Source: Zoroaster sp. YZ-2022 (taxonomy: Eukaryota; Echinodermata; Asteroidea; Forcipulatida; Zoroasteridae). From it: a stretch of 64,000 bases of DNA. Under the pieces are notes generated by a model. The model searched no databases. It was not told the DNA's origin and worked only from the letters and a program-made list of their open reading frames with translations. Of the stretch, positions 46,298 through 57,814 are shown piece by piece. The position numbers and the translations under genes were made by a program. Where the stretch lies: NCBI GenBank assembly GCA_029582265.1, contig CM055823.1, positions 18,562,093 through 18,626,092 of the forward strand, written 5' to 3'. Within the stretch, counting starts at the first letter, position 1. Each line of letters starts with the position of its first letter.

Positions 46298-46459
46298 GCT
46301 GCTACGTGGACTATAGGCATAATCAGCGCTCTCTACACGCCAATGTGTTTTTATCTGCGGGGTTCTGATAGGGCGCCACCTTGTGACGAAAACGGAGAGC
46401 TTGTTTTAATTCTTCCCACCATGAAAACCCCAGAAACAGTTGTATGTAAGATGACATGA
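46298..46459 (+). pseudogene. Second copy of the SLC18 terminal exon, frameshifted
   Basis: The acceptor (catctcttgacag) is conserved with the first copy. After LLRGL a 2-bp insertion (ctata versus ctt) shifts the frame. If it is skipped, the rest reads ALYTPMCFYLRGSDRAPPCD then ENGELVLILPTMKTPETVVC-KMT and stop, about 85% like the first copy. Flanking intron sequence just upstream is also similar. It is either a decayed tandem exon duplication or an alternative last exon broken by a sequence error. Confidence 0.8.
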
Positions 46460-46608
46460 TGAACTGACATGGAATATTAACTCTGTTGCCCCGCGTTTTT
46501 CAGCCACGATGGAATGTGCATTTTTAGGTTGTATATAATTATATATATCTACAACAGATCAACAGATGTTGGGGTAGGTTCTATACGCATTTTTAATACA
46601 GTAAAAAA

Positions 46609-46640
46609 AAGTCTTCAATTATTTTAATAATTGAAGACTT
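46609..46640. repeat. Perfect 15-bp hairpin
   Basis: aagtcttcaattatt is followed after two bases by its exact reverse complement. The loop is too tight and the context too AT-rich to assign a function. Confidence 0.7.
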
Positions 46641-47101
46641 AAAAGTCGTTTAAGTCCATAGTAAAATGTCATTAAATGCTATGTAAACTGAATGTATGTT
46701 CAATATTTTAACAGTATAACTTATGTATGTAGTACAACTGTCTTGTTGTATTGCAGGTTTCTTTTTATGTTGATGGTAATTGTTGATTGGTAATTAATAA
46801 AAAACTAATCTAAGAGGCAAATGGTGTGTGATGAGTCATCCTAAATTTAATCTGGGCGGATTCTGCCGACAAGGCAACAAACCTCAAGAACTGTGGAAAA
46901 CAACAAACCCCACTGCATTTGTTAATTGTGCCAATTGTTGTGATCATAAAATATTCAAATATATATAAGGCCTAAACAAATATTGCAATGAATCGTTTAT
47001 ATTGGTGTTACTCTTAAGCATATCAAACCTGGGCTTTTTTCGTTCTCAGACCGGGGGGGGGCAGCTCCCCATTTTTTTTGAAAACCTTTTAAAAAATTTT
47101 T

Positions 47102-47601
47102 NNNNNNNNNNNNNNNNNNNNNNNNNNNNNNNNNNNNNNNNNNNNNNNNNNNNNNNNNNNNNNNNNNNNNNNNNNNNNNNNNNNNNNNNNNNNNNNNNNN
47201 NNNNNNNNNNNNNNNNNNNNNNNNNNNNNNNNNNNNNNNNNNNNNNNNNNNNNNNNNNNNNNNNNNNNNNNNNNNNNNNNNNNNNNNNNNNNNNNNNNNN
47301 NNNNNNNNNNNNNNNNNNNNNNNNNNNNNNNNNNNNNNNNNNNNNNNNNNNNNNNNNNNNNNNNNNNNNNNNNNNNNNNNNNNNNNNNNNNNNNNNNNNN
47401 NNNNNNNNNNNNNNNNNNNNNNNNNNNNNNNNNNNNNNNNNNNNNNNNNNNNNNNNNNNNNNNNNNNNNNNNNNNNNNNNNNNNNNNNNNNNNNNNNNNN
47501 NNNNNNNNNNNNNNNNNNNNNNNNNNNNNNNNNNNNNNNNNNNNNNNNNNNNNNNNNNNNNNNNNNNNNNNNNNNNNNNNNNNNNNNNNNNNNNNNNNNN
47601 N
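47102..47601. other. Assembly gap (500 N)
   Basis: Exactly 500 N. The 60 bases before it contain runs of nine G and eight T, which suggest low-accuracy gap-edge sequence. Confidence 0.99.
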
Positions 47602-47657
47602 CTTTTTCCGTGCGATTACGATGTGTGCACTCACTTGACAGCGTGGGAAAAAACAAA

Positions 47658-48165
47658 ATGGCGTCACCGGAGAGAGTCATGGCAACTGGGAAGCAGAAAA
47701 AGACGAATTATGCACAAAGATACAGGGATGAATACCAAAAAGAATGGCACTGTATTAGAAAATCAACGAAGGCACAAAATCATGCGTTCTGCACCGTTTG
47801 TAGGTGTGATATTAGCATGAAATACGGCGGACGAAATGACATATTGCGACACATCAAATCGGATAAACATTGCACCACTGCGAAAGCACGATCGAGCACG
47901 CCAGGAATTCCTAATTTTTATTAGAAAATCGGGCACTGATGACGGTGTAATAAAGGCGGAAATGTTGTTCACAGGCTTTCTCGTCGAACATAACTTGAAC
48001 GTAGCATCGTCTGACCATGCCGATCCTCTATTTAGACGGATGTTTCCCGACTCAAATATCGCTGCTAAATACGGTTGTGCTCGTACCAAAACAACTGCAA
48101 TTATCGACGTTATGAGCAAAACACTGCTGCAAATATTACACTCCGCACGCACATGTCCCGTTTAG
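47658..48165 (+). pseudogene. Zinc-finger, hAT-transposase-related gene fragment, frameshifted
   Basis: It starts MASPERVMATGKQKKTNYAQ then RYRDEYQKEWHCIRKSTKAQ and a finger HAFCTVCRCDISMKYGGRND-ILRHIKSDKH, with spacing C-x2-C-x16-H-x5-H. The frame stops at 47924. A +1 frame continues with VIKAEMLFTGFLVEHNLNVA-SSDHADPLFRRMFPDSNIAA-KYGCARTKTTAII. This order (one finger, then F..EHN.....DH...LF..MFPDS.IA....C.RTKT) is that of a family of hAT-related, often domesticated, animal proteins. That assignment is from recall. It fades after about 48130. The break near 47910-47930 could be real or an error close to the gap. Confidence 0.6.
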
Positions 48166-48332
48166 TTAGCTAAGGATCGTGAAGAGCCATCCACTTCAAG
48201 TTCATCATGCACCCCTTCCTCACCACCTAGGCAACAGTAGGATAGCAATGTAGGTCTATACTTCAAAACTTTGTTTGATATTGTGTAATGTTTCAAATGT
48301 TTTAGTATGTTTAGTAATTAAAATACATTTAC

Positions 48333-48961
48333 TTAAAATATATGCAATGAGGCCTCTCCTTTTGGTGCCAAAAAGCCTAAAACCCCTAGACCCCACCCGC
48401 AAGGGCTCGGCTGGCTCGCTTGCTGCGTTCGCTTCGATTGAGTCTTGGAAATTAAATCTTCCTCATTTTCAAAATCATATGTTGGCAGCTCTGTGAACCT
48501 CGAAAGCTCAGTTGAGGCCAGCTCATTAACTACATCAAAGGAAGTTATCCTCTTGCCCATTGTTGACGCTTTTGTGCATGTGATAATCCCTCTTGGATGG
48601 AAGGTAAACACACTAAACATAACGGTACTGTTGGTATTTTCTTCCTCCAGCTCCATGGTTATAGGTTGCTTGAAAAATTCTGCTACGACTTGACGGGCAG
48701 GTTACATTTTCGGCATTGCAATTTGCGTGCGCTGATCGTTTGCAACGATACAGGGGCCCCATTGCTTTTTGTTTGGCTTTCTTTAGCAGTAGAGGAAAAT
48801 ACAGTAGGCCTTCGATGTCCGTTAACAATAAATGTAACTGTGAAATGATTAAATTCGCTGCCAAGGCTCATAGAAAACACAATTCTGGCAGCTACAACAA
48901 TCCTCTTTAACCCCGGCAGGACTTTGGCCGAAGGTCGGTCTCGTGTTTTGTATGTTTGCAA
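48333..48961 (-). CDS. Uncharacterised coding-like segment, minus strand, frameshifted
   Basis: Upstream on the minus strand a frame reads SLGSEFNHFTVTFIVNGHRR then TVFSSTAKESQ and LQCRKCNLPVKS (48683-48961). A shift near 48690 leads into VVAEFFKQPITMELEEENTN-STVMFSVFTFHPRGIITCTK, ending at 48333. A CxxC motif and beta-rich composition are seen. I do not recognise the family. It may be part of a mobile-element protein, given the neighbouring finger fragment. Confidence 0.25.
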
Positions 48962-49039
48962 ATTTATTTATGTTATTGTTTATGAACCCGGTGACGTTTA
49001 TAGTTTTGCGATATGACTCGATTAACGAACGTCGTTTTA

Positions 49040-49230
49040 TTCACGTATCGTACCCGTGACTTGTGTGAGAGCGCGCCCGCCGCCCGCGAAACCGTTGTTG
49101 CAATCATTCACGGTGACCTCTAGTGCACGTTCAAAATGCATGCACGCCGCCGATTACCAGCCGCGACCATGTGCTCGCAGCCGGGGCCGGGGAACCCCGT
49201 AACAATTACACACTTGCTTCCACCACGCAG
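49040..49230. promoter_or_regulatory. CpG-rich segment, possible promoter region
   Basis: This stretch is locally GC- and CpG-rich (for example gagcgcgcccgccgcccgcg and cagccggggccggggaacc) in an otherwise AT-rich window. It could mark a promoter or a recent insertion. No TATA box or adjoining first exon could be assigned. Confidence 0.25.
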
Positions 49231-50084
49231 TCCTCATTTATTTCCAGGATCGTGTAAACATTACCAACGTCGAAGTGTCATTATCTGGGTTCCTTCCTCC
49301 GCATGTTCATGTGTTTCTACTTTTCCGTGCTATGATGTACTTTATGCTTTACAAGGAATCGAATTGTTTTTATTCAAAGCAAATGGATTAATAATGATAC
49401 TTGGCTTGTCATGAAATAATTTGTTGGCAATAGGCCTATGTATTTGTAAATATAAACGGAAACTGAACATCAACAAGTTACCCTAAATATGAAAGCTTTT
49501 AGGCCTAGTCATGCACACGTATCAAAACGATGCGCTAAATAGTGTTTAAAGTTTATATTGATGATTTATATGTACGAAGTTTTAATACCTTGACGGTTGT
49601 GCCTACACTTGTCATTGATAACAGATCGAATTATTACAAACGGCTTTAATTTGTTCTTCTCCATGGAACTGTCGCTTTACAACATCTTAGTCTTACAATA
49701 ATAAACTAATCCTTACTCAAAACATAGTGCCATCAAAATTAGAGTTTTTCGTTACATGAGATGAGAAAAGGGACATCAAACCTCGGACGAATGACGATGC
49801 TCATTGATTGTTGATTACATCAATAAAATAATAATCATGAAGTTAAATTATCAAAACCGTAAGAAGATGATAGTCCATAATAAATTGGTTTCACACAGCA
49901 GCTGCTTCCGCAGGTCATGTCCCCTGACGTGCTGATACAATTACGTGGGTAGTACACTTGGAAGGAGCCAGGCTGAAGTGCGCCCTCTTCGTTCAAGAAT
50001 TGTTTTCTTAAAAAAAATTTCATTCCCAACAATTCATTTATTTATTTATTTCAGCTTTCTTTATTCAGGGTAGCAACGATTAAA
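49231..50084. other. Mostly non-coding; one cysteine-containing ORF on minus
   Basis: The only open stretch of note is 49835-50032 on minus (…QVYYPRNCISTSGDMTCGSS-CCVKPIYYG…), unrecognised and possibly spurious. The rest is featureless. Confidence 0.25.
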
Positions 50085-51520
50085 CTTCACAAAATTGTGT
50101 TATGATAGCTGAGTTCAAAATCGAATCATGCCTTGAATTTTCAATAACATACATGAAGCCGCTAAGAAATAATGAGCAAATTTGTTGACAAATTTGAGAC
50201 TCTTTAACTCAAGTACGAGGGTGCCCAATATCGATCCGTGAACCAGAGATTGCCCGACCGAACGCGTCGCACGTCGGCCTGGGGTCGACCACGCGATGCA
50301 GCGTGTACCAGATTCATATTCATTCCTTGTGTCTCATCGTTAAAGATTTCTTTCTTAGAAATCCTTGCAAAAAATCACAACGCTTTTATTAAACGTCACC
50401 AAAATTGTCTCATGATATTGGACCATAAGTTCGAATCATGTCTTGAATTTTCAATGACCTACATGAAGCCGCTAAAATAATGAGCAAATTTGTTAACAAA
50501 TTTAAGACTTCACTTTGCACAAGTACGACTGACTTCCACTGTAGAGATGTTTAAGAAATCCTTGCCAAAAATCACAACGCTTATTAAACGTCACCAAAAC
50601 TGTCTCATGATATCGGACCATAAGTTCGAATCATGTCTTGAATTTTCAATAACATACATGAAGCCGCTAAGAATAATGCGCAAATTTGTTGACAAATTTG
50701 AGACTCTTTAACTCAAGTACGAGGTGCCCAATATCGATCAGTGAACCACAGAGATTGCCCGGCCGAACGCGTCGCACGTCGGCCTGGGGTCGACCGCGTG
50801 CAGCGTGTACCAGATTCATTCCTTGTGTCTCATCGTTAGATTTCTTTCTTAGAAATCCTTGCCAAAAAATCACAACGCTTTTATTAAACGTCACCAAAAT
50901 TGTCTCATGATATCGGACCATAAGTTCGAATCATGTCTTGAATTTTCAATGACCTACATGAAGCCGCTAAGAAATAATGAGCAAATTTGTTAACAAATTT
51001 AAGACTTCACTTTGCACAAGTACGACTGACTTCCACTGTAGAGATGTTTAAGAAATCCTTGCCAAAAAAATCACAACGCTTTTATTAAACGTCACCAAAA
51101 CTGTCTCATGATATCGGACCATAAGTTCGAATCATGTCTTGAATTTTCAATAACATACATGAAGCCGCTAAGAAATAATGAGCAAATTTGTTGACAAATT
51201 TGAGACTCTTTAACTCAAGTACGAGGTGCCCAATATCGATCAGTGAACCACAGAGATTGCCCGGCCGAACGCGTCGCACGTCGGCCTGGGGTCGACCGCG
51301 ATGCAGCGATGTACCAGATTCAGATTCATTCCTTGTGTCTCATCGTTAAAGATTTCTTTCTTAGAAATCCTTGCCCAAAAAATCACAACGCTTTTATTAA
51401 ACGTCACCAAAATTGTCTCGCGATATCGGACCATAAGTTCGAATCATGTCTTGAATTTCAATGACCTACCGGTACATGAAGCCGCTAAGAAATAATGAGC
51501 AAATTTGTTGACAAACCACT
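50085..51520. repeat. Higher-order tandem array, period about 502 bp, nearly 3 copies
   Basis: The landmark gagactctttaactcaagta recurs at about 50198, 50699 and 51203. Each period holds two related half-units starting gaaatccttgccaaaaaatc and ending aagccgctaagaaataatga. One half-unit continues into gactgacttccactgtagag, the other into the GC-rich ccgaacgcgtcgcacgtcgg. The divergence between half-units is larger than between periods, which is the mark of a higher-order repeat. It is not coding. Confidence 0.85.
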
Positions 51521-51821
51521 TTTGTGCCACTGTGTAACAAAACGTCTAATCTGCCTTTTTCGTCGAGCAGAAAAGTAGCAAAATTTACCGTGCTTGTCTT
51601 CAAACCGAAAAGCAAAAAGGCAGAAAGCTGAACTTGTTTAAGAGACAAGAAAAGCGGAAAAAGGCGCACAACAACGTTCAATCTGCTTTTCAATATTTAG
51701 AAAGCTGAAAAGCAGATATCCACTTTTCGACCTCCACAGCTAGTTGGCACCATTCTTGGATTTAAATTTTGCGGCCATCTTGGAAAATAAATAAAACGGC
51801 CTGCATCTTCTTTCTTGTGAA

Positions 51822-51940
51822 GTGTCGTGGCCGAGCGGTTCTAGATTACCGGACTCAAGTTCTGGTGTTAGCAGCAGAATGTGGGTTCGAATCCTGGCCG
51901 TGACAATTGTGTCCATGAGCAAGACACTTAACCATATTTG
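51822..51940 (+). mobile_element. tRNA-derived SINE, 3'-truncated
   Basis: The head gtgtcgtggccgagcggttc...ggactcaagttctggtg...gggttcgaatcctggccgtg and the block gtccatgagcaagacactta match the SINE at 17181. It stops after about 120 bp, before the LINE-like tail. Confidence 0.8.
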
Positions 51941-52410
51941 TTTCACTATAATTTTTATTTCTGTAACAAGCATGACTTGGATAAGTTTATGCAACCAGTA
52001 ATACGCCATAGTTTTGTAAATTTTCCTAGAAATGCTAAGCCAACGGTAAGTGCGTCATTTCACGAGTGCGGCGAATTACGTACATGGACGATATGTTGGC
52101 CTCATAAAAACAGTATTGCTACACTTACAGTTTATGTCACCAAATTAAAACAATAAATAAAAAACACAATGTTAACCCGAAAAAACATCAAGTTTTATGC
52201 ATTTGGATGTGGCAGTATTCAGTTCACTTTTTTTTTTTTTTTTGCTAGTCGACCCTTTGACAGCATGTTGACGACCACCAAAAGCGAAGCCTAGCCCTGG
52301 CCACGTAATGTACATTTTTATAACATACACGTTTGTGTACGGTACAGCGACACGAATCGACGATCAATGCGTCAATGCTATAATTATATCCGACGCACAC
52401 GCTGCATGCA
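51941..52410. other. Gene-free stretch
   Basis: It contains a 17-T tract near 52229-52245. No coding or element signal is supported. Confidence 0.35.
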
Positions 52411-53285
52411 GGTTGGTTACTGTACACTGCCTTTGATGGTATATGTATGATAGCTGTGATTTCTCTGGTCTTATTATTCCACAGGTTGGTTACTGTACAC
52501 TGCCTTTGATGGTATTTGTATGATAGATGTGATTTCTCTGGTCTTATTATTCCACAGGTTGGTTACTGTACACTGCCTTTGATGGTATTTGTATGATAGC
52601 TGTGATCTCTCTGGTCTTATTATTCCACAGGTTGGTTACTGTACACTGCCTTTGATGGTATTTGTATGATAAATGTGATTTCTCTGGTCTTATTATTGCA
52701 CAGGTTGGTTACTGTACACTGCCTTTGATGGTATTTGTATGATAGCTGTGATTTCTCTGGTCTTATTATTTCACAGGTCGGTGACTGTACACTGCCTTTG
52801 ATGGTATTTGTATGATAGCTATGATTTCTCTGGTCTTATTATTCCACAGGTCGGTTAGTGTACACTGCCTTTGATGGTATTTGTATGATAGATGTGTTTT
52901 CTCTGGTCTTATTATTCCACAGGTCGGTTACTGTACACTGCCTTTGATGGTATTTGTATGATAGATGTGTTTTCTCTGGTCTTATTATTCCACAGGTCGG
53001 TTACTGTACACTGCCTTTGATGGTATTTGTATGATAGCTGTGATTTCTCTGGTCTTATTATTCCACAGGTCGGTTACTGTACACTGCCTTTGATGGTATT
53101 TGTATGATAGATGTGATTTCTCTGGTCTTATTATTCCACAGGTCGGTTACTGTACACTGCCTTTGATGGTATTTGTATGATAGATGTGTTTTCTCTGGTC
53201 TTATTATTGCTGGGTCCAGTTTACTGTACACTGCCTTTGATGGTATTTGTATGATAGATGTGTTTTCTCTGGTCTTATTAAAGAT
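52411..53285. repeat. 73-bp tandem array, 12 copies
   Basis: The unit starts ggttggttactgtacactgc, continues tttgatggtatttgtatgat, then a variable agctgtgatt, and ends tctctggtcttattattcca-cag. Copies start at 52411, 52484, 52557 and so on. The unit end, pyrimidine-rich followed by CAG and then G, resembles a splice acceptor, so every unit presents one. Since 73 is not divisible by three, the frame rotates and the array cannot encode a regular repeat protein. Confidence 0.92.
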
Positions 53286-53549
53286 TTATCACCCGTGTCT
53301 TCCACTATTTTACGGCAATGTTCTTTTTCATCATTTATTTGAGGAAGGGAAAATAATTGTCACAATCATGGTTTTACAGTAAATATGTACCAAACCTTTT
53401 ACACTTTTTAACTGTTAAACCAAGCTTCTGACAAATGTTCCATTGAAAACAAAACAAAACTCCTTAAATTGCCGGTTAAACACGGTCAATACGTATTTAT
53501 TGATGAACCCATTCAGAGAACTTACAAACACTAAACATTATACATTTGT

Positions 53550-54455
53550 CTTCTAATGTTGGACATTTTAAAATTGATAATTCTTGGATTGAATTTAAAT
53601 GTTTCACATATCATCAGTGACTGACTTGAATTTTGAAATGAACCTACTTAAGAATTTGTATTTGATCTTGAGGTTTGCGCGTATACATTCAGGTCCCATG
53701 TATTGTGCATTGTATTTATATTTCTCCTTCAGGAAAAGGTGCATGTGTGTGGGGGGTGGTGGTATTCCTCAAAAAGGTTTGTGAAGCCCCCAATAACACC
53801 CTGAACTCTGTGTGTTTTTGGTTTTCTAAAATAATTAAGCACTCAAACATTGGCGATATAAATATTGTTTTAACCCATTGAATCATTAAAGTTACCTGTA
53901 CGCGCTTGACCTATTATCTGTTTTGTCATGTTTGTGTTGTTTCCTTGAAGGGAGGTGCAATTTTATAAAGTTATAATTAACTTGACTGTTTGGACATAAA
54001 TAATTTTTGTTATGAATTAATCAATTTTATGAATTAACATTTCAATATTAAAATGTTGAAATTGATAAATTCAATAAAATGTACTACAAAGCCATTGAGA
54101 AAGAATATTTGTTAATGTTGTGTTTATTTTGTAGTTACTGTTTTAGCTGATAGATGGTCAAAATGTATTAGGTTCTTTGGGTTACAGAGAATTGTTGGGG
54201 ACATCCTGATTGAGAAAAATAGGATGGGGCTTCTATTTTTGTGGTCCACACCTTACCAAATCCCTACTTAACTGGTCCTGGGGTTAGGGTAGGGTTCATT
54301 TTGTAGAATTTATTGTCTTAGATGGGGGCTCTCAATTATCAAGACAAAACACTGAAGGTGAATGCCACCCCAAAGGAATGTGTAAATTGGCGTGTATGGA
54401 TTTTACACACATTATGATCACTTTATTGACCCAGCTCGATAATGCCGAAGTAATT
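53550..54455 (-). repeat. Long inverted repeat, arm B (partner at 2280-3155)
   Basis: Reverse-complement matches to arm A run in collinear order. Examples are 53550-53615 (attgaatttaaatgtttcac), 53745-53830, 54060-54340 (tctgtaacc block, reversed) and 54400-54450 (tcactttattgacccagctc). The copies differ by many small changes, so the duplication is not recent. Confidence 0.65.
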
Positions 54456-55602
54456 CGTGCTCTTAAGTTTTATAGAACTGTTACACATAATAACCATAGT
54501 TATTATTATGTATGAACAACATCAAAAACACAATTAAAAACATCTGGAGGTCAGGAAAACCTGACTGGGCCCTACCAGAAAGAGACATGACATGGCTGGG
54601 CTTGCCGTTCACCCACTAGTAGAAGCCTACCTAGTTTCACAGGTCACCATTTCAGGTCACCATCTAGCTTGATTGTTGGGTGTGTTACTGCTTGATTGAA
54701 ATTTATGACAAGTAATTGAGCTTGTATCGATAATCTAGATCAGTGAATCCAAATACATTGGTAATACTTATCAAAGTTCTCAGATTTTCAAGAAAGTATA
54801 GTTGCGAAACGCTATCATGGTATCAAACAATCTGAATATTTGGGCTGATTTGATCGACGGTAAAAATAGATTGCAATATTGAATTGCTATTATCTGGGGT
54901 TAAGGAAGTTATAAGCTTTAATTGAGACACTGACCGAAAAAATCACATCGAAAACAAACATGTCGTCATGTAAATTCAAGCGATTATGAATAAAATGTTT
55001 GTAACTACTGTTGATTACTGTGTGAGGATAGTTTTTATGATTGAAGTATATATGCATGTCTTTGATGAGCAACCAGTGACGTCATTATTTATATCAATGT
55101 TATACCAAGCGCCATCCTTGAACTAGAGCATTAAGTTCATATAAGTATGCGTAAAGGAGAAGAGATGATTTATATTGATTTACTAGTCAATAGGCCATAA
55201 TACCGGATTAGGACATAGCTATGAACCGATGACATTCTTATGACGAGTGTGCTCTCAGGTACGTGTACATATCATGTCAAATGTCTTGCAAGCGTTATTT
55301 CCGCCCATAAGGCTAGACCCAAAGACGTTTTTGTGACTGTAGTGGGGGATAATTTTGAATTGTGTGTACATAATGTACAACAAAGTACTGCAGCACACAA
55401 CCATGGGCGTTGATCGCTACTTTAGAAGTGTGTGTGTGGGGGGGGGGGGGGGTGGTAATGCAGAAACATGAATATGGGCAGCAACCCGGGTTGCACAGCA
55501 CCTCCCCACTTTTAGACATTTTATTCGGGGCAAAACAATTGCGAGTTTGTGATTTATTTTTCTTTATTAAAATAAAATATTAATAAATTAATTAAAATAA
55601 GT
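54456..55602. other. Intron-like sequence with blocks shared elsewhere
   Basis: 54764-54840 is similar to blocks at 60650-60730 and 61208-61300. 54845-54950 is similar to 30885-30990. A G-tract lies at 55439-55452. No exon is supported. Confidence 0.4.
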
Positions 55603-55794
55603 GTTCTAGCTCATGATGACGGTGAATCTCAACCTATAACCAACGACGATTTTGAAGGGAGCGGCTTTAGAAAAGACGATGTTAACACCATTGCCTGGAA
55701 CCGCCCTTTTCTGCCACTCTGCATGGGTGAGCCTCAGTGTAAGGGCATTGTTTGGAATGAAGATGGTCAGTTGTGCGTTCTCAGCGCTTTGTGA
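55603..55794 (+). CDS. PAN/apple-like exon fragment
   Basis: After an aaaataag acceptor-like site the frame reads VLAHDDGESQPITNDDFEGS then NTIAWNRPFLPLCMGEPQCK-GIVWNEDGQLCVLSAL and a stop. The C-x4-PxCKG-xxxN-xxGxLC pattern is the core of PAN/apple domains (extracellular protein- or sugar-binding). Only the middle of a domain is covered. It could be the C-terminal exon of an extracellular protein. Assignment rests on the short motif. Confidence 0.4.
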   Translation, partial: VLAHDDGESQPITNDDFEGSGFRKDDVNTIAWNRPFLPLCMGEPQCKGIVWNEDGQLCVLSAL

Positions 55795-57579
55795 TGACTT
55801 TTACGAATTATGGGATTGCAAGAAAAAAAATTGCTCCTCAGGATTCACTGTAGGCGTACATAATTATTTTGGGCATATATAGGGGGCCTATATTTATTTT
55901 ATTTATTTATTTATTATTTAACCTGGGAAGACCTTTCAGTAGAACAGTAGAAAAGAAATATAACTTTGGGCTATAAAGTAAATAAGGAAAGTTAAAAAGA
56001 GACACATTACACAAAAACGCATAAGTCCCACCACGGGTGCCGACAACTGGATCCCAAGCAAAACCCAAAAGAGGCCTCAAGTGCGAAGACACTCCCACCT
56101 ACACCCCAAATGAAAAGCCCCCTCCCCCCTCCCCCAACAATCACAGCAAACAACCGAGGAAGACTTAATGTAGAATATTGGCAGCACCCGCGAAGGGCAT
56201 AATGCAAGAGGATAAGGAAAGGAAACTTAGCAATCACATTTACATAGATTAATACAAATAAAAGATATAAAAGATATTATTGCACAAAATACTCTATATT
56301 TATGGGTCATTAATAGTTACCCAAACAATATGTTAGGGGCCATTAATAGTGTGGACAATTATTCATATACCGCCCCCGTACCCTCACTTTTAAAAGTTGG
56401 GAATGCATGTCCCTTAATAAAAATCAACCAAAATCTTTTATGAATAACAATGGCATGCTACGTCATGATTGAAACGAATGAAATCTTGTTTGGTTAACAA
56501 TAAACTTGGTACTCCCGAATAATAATTAATATTACCCAACGAAATCTGCTTTGAATAAGAAAACAAACCCTGAATACTATTAGCCTTAGAACTCTTCTCT
56601 GCTTTACAAAGCATGAATGCAACGAACGAAATCTTGTTTGAATAATAAGAAACGTGGTCGTCTGCTTTGAGTAAGAATGCAAACTCCGATAATTTCAGTT
56701 CAGTGGCGGCTAGGAGGGGGTGGGGTTGGGGGAGCTAAAATTTTACACCAAAACATAAAAAATAAGGTAGGCCTACTCTTATAAACCAATACATTTGGTT
56801 TTACACGAATGGAGTTCAGGTAATTGGGATCAAGTCTATAGATAATATTGACTAGTCCGAGAAGAAAAGCTCTCGTATATTCTCTTTTGCTTAATGGTCT
56901 TTGGTCAGGGGCAGTGGTTCGGGGTTGCGGGGCAAATTCCCCATTGCTTCCCCTTCTCCGCGTGTTACCGCCAATGTTTCCATTATTTGAACAGATTTAT
57001 ATGCATTTTCATGTGGTTAAAATAAGGTGGAATCAATTTTGTTTATCTTGTATTTTTTCGGTTTGGCCAGTGATGCAATGACCGTCGTACGTTCGTTTGA
57101 AATCAGTATCAAGTGCGTTTGAATCATAGCTTTTATTTACAGTTTCCGATATCCGAATTTAAAAAAATGTTTTCGTTTAACAACGATATTATCTTTCAAA
57201 ATTCGTTCGCTTCATAAATTCTATTTTGTGGGTCGTCTTAGCCAAAGACGGGCGATATATCTTTAAGTGCATCGACATTAAAAATGGTTCGGTGGCATAC
57301 TACCCTTCATTGACGAGTGCTATAGTGTGGGACAATTTATTGATTTTTTGAAAATAAATTTTCAATTACCAAACTCTCTTCATTAAATACAACAATTAAT
57401 TGCAAGATATTTCTTAAATCCTAAATATACATTAACGACTGAAAATACTGAATCATATTGTTCAATAGCCAAATATGAATTCCCCATTTAAAAATGTAGC
57501 AGTTCTCCATTGTAAATTAAATCAAGAGGATTCGGTGACTTGATGCTGCTTGATTGTAATTCAAGACATGAAAACTAAC
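55795..57579. other. Gene-free stretch with shared intron blocks
   Basis: It includes a (TTTA)n tract at 55892-55918 and C-rich runs near 56119-56136. 57090-57225 resembles 31160-31290, and 57265-57325 resembles 61335-61395. No exon is supported. Confidence 0.4.
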
Positions 57580-57650
57580 AAATTAGTGAACTTTTGTAAA
57601 CCATCAAATATTCCTGGTACAATGAACTGCTATTATTTTTTTCTAATAAT
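57580..57650 (-). pseudogene. Degenerate LRR exon
   Basis: On minus, IVPGIFDGLQKF can be read, matching the T(S)GTFDGLQNL part of the intact LRR exons. The first half is lost to AT-rich sequence and no donor remains. Confidence 0.5.
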
Positions 57651-57814
57651 AATATATTCAATAAACCGGTTTATTATAAATTAAAGAACTGATTTGGGAA
57701 GATTCTAGCTCATTAATTACTGTCCAAATTCAACTTTTTCCTTCATAAAGGCCAGGTTATTACATCATCACCCTTGTTAGATTTCCCTGTTTTCCATTTG
57801 TCTTTATAAATATT

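Noticed and set aside
47002..47820. ORFs of 192-272 residues around the second gap
   Set aside because: They are also artefacts of the 500-N gap; only the part from 47658 has real coding features.
53173..53382. ORF with membrane-like YTAFDGICMIDVFSLVLL
   Set aside because: It comes from the 73-bp array and changes frame each unit, so it is not a membrane protein.
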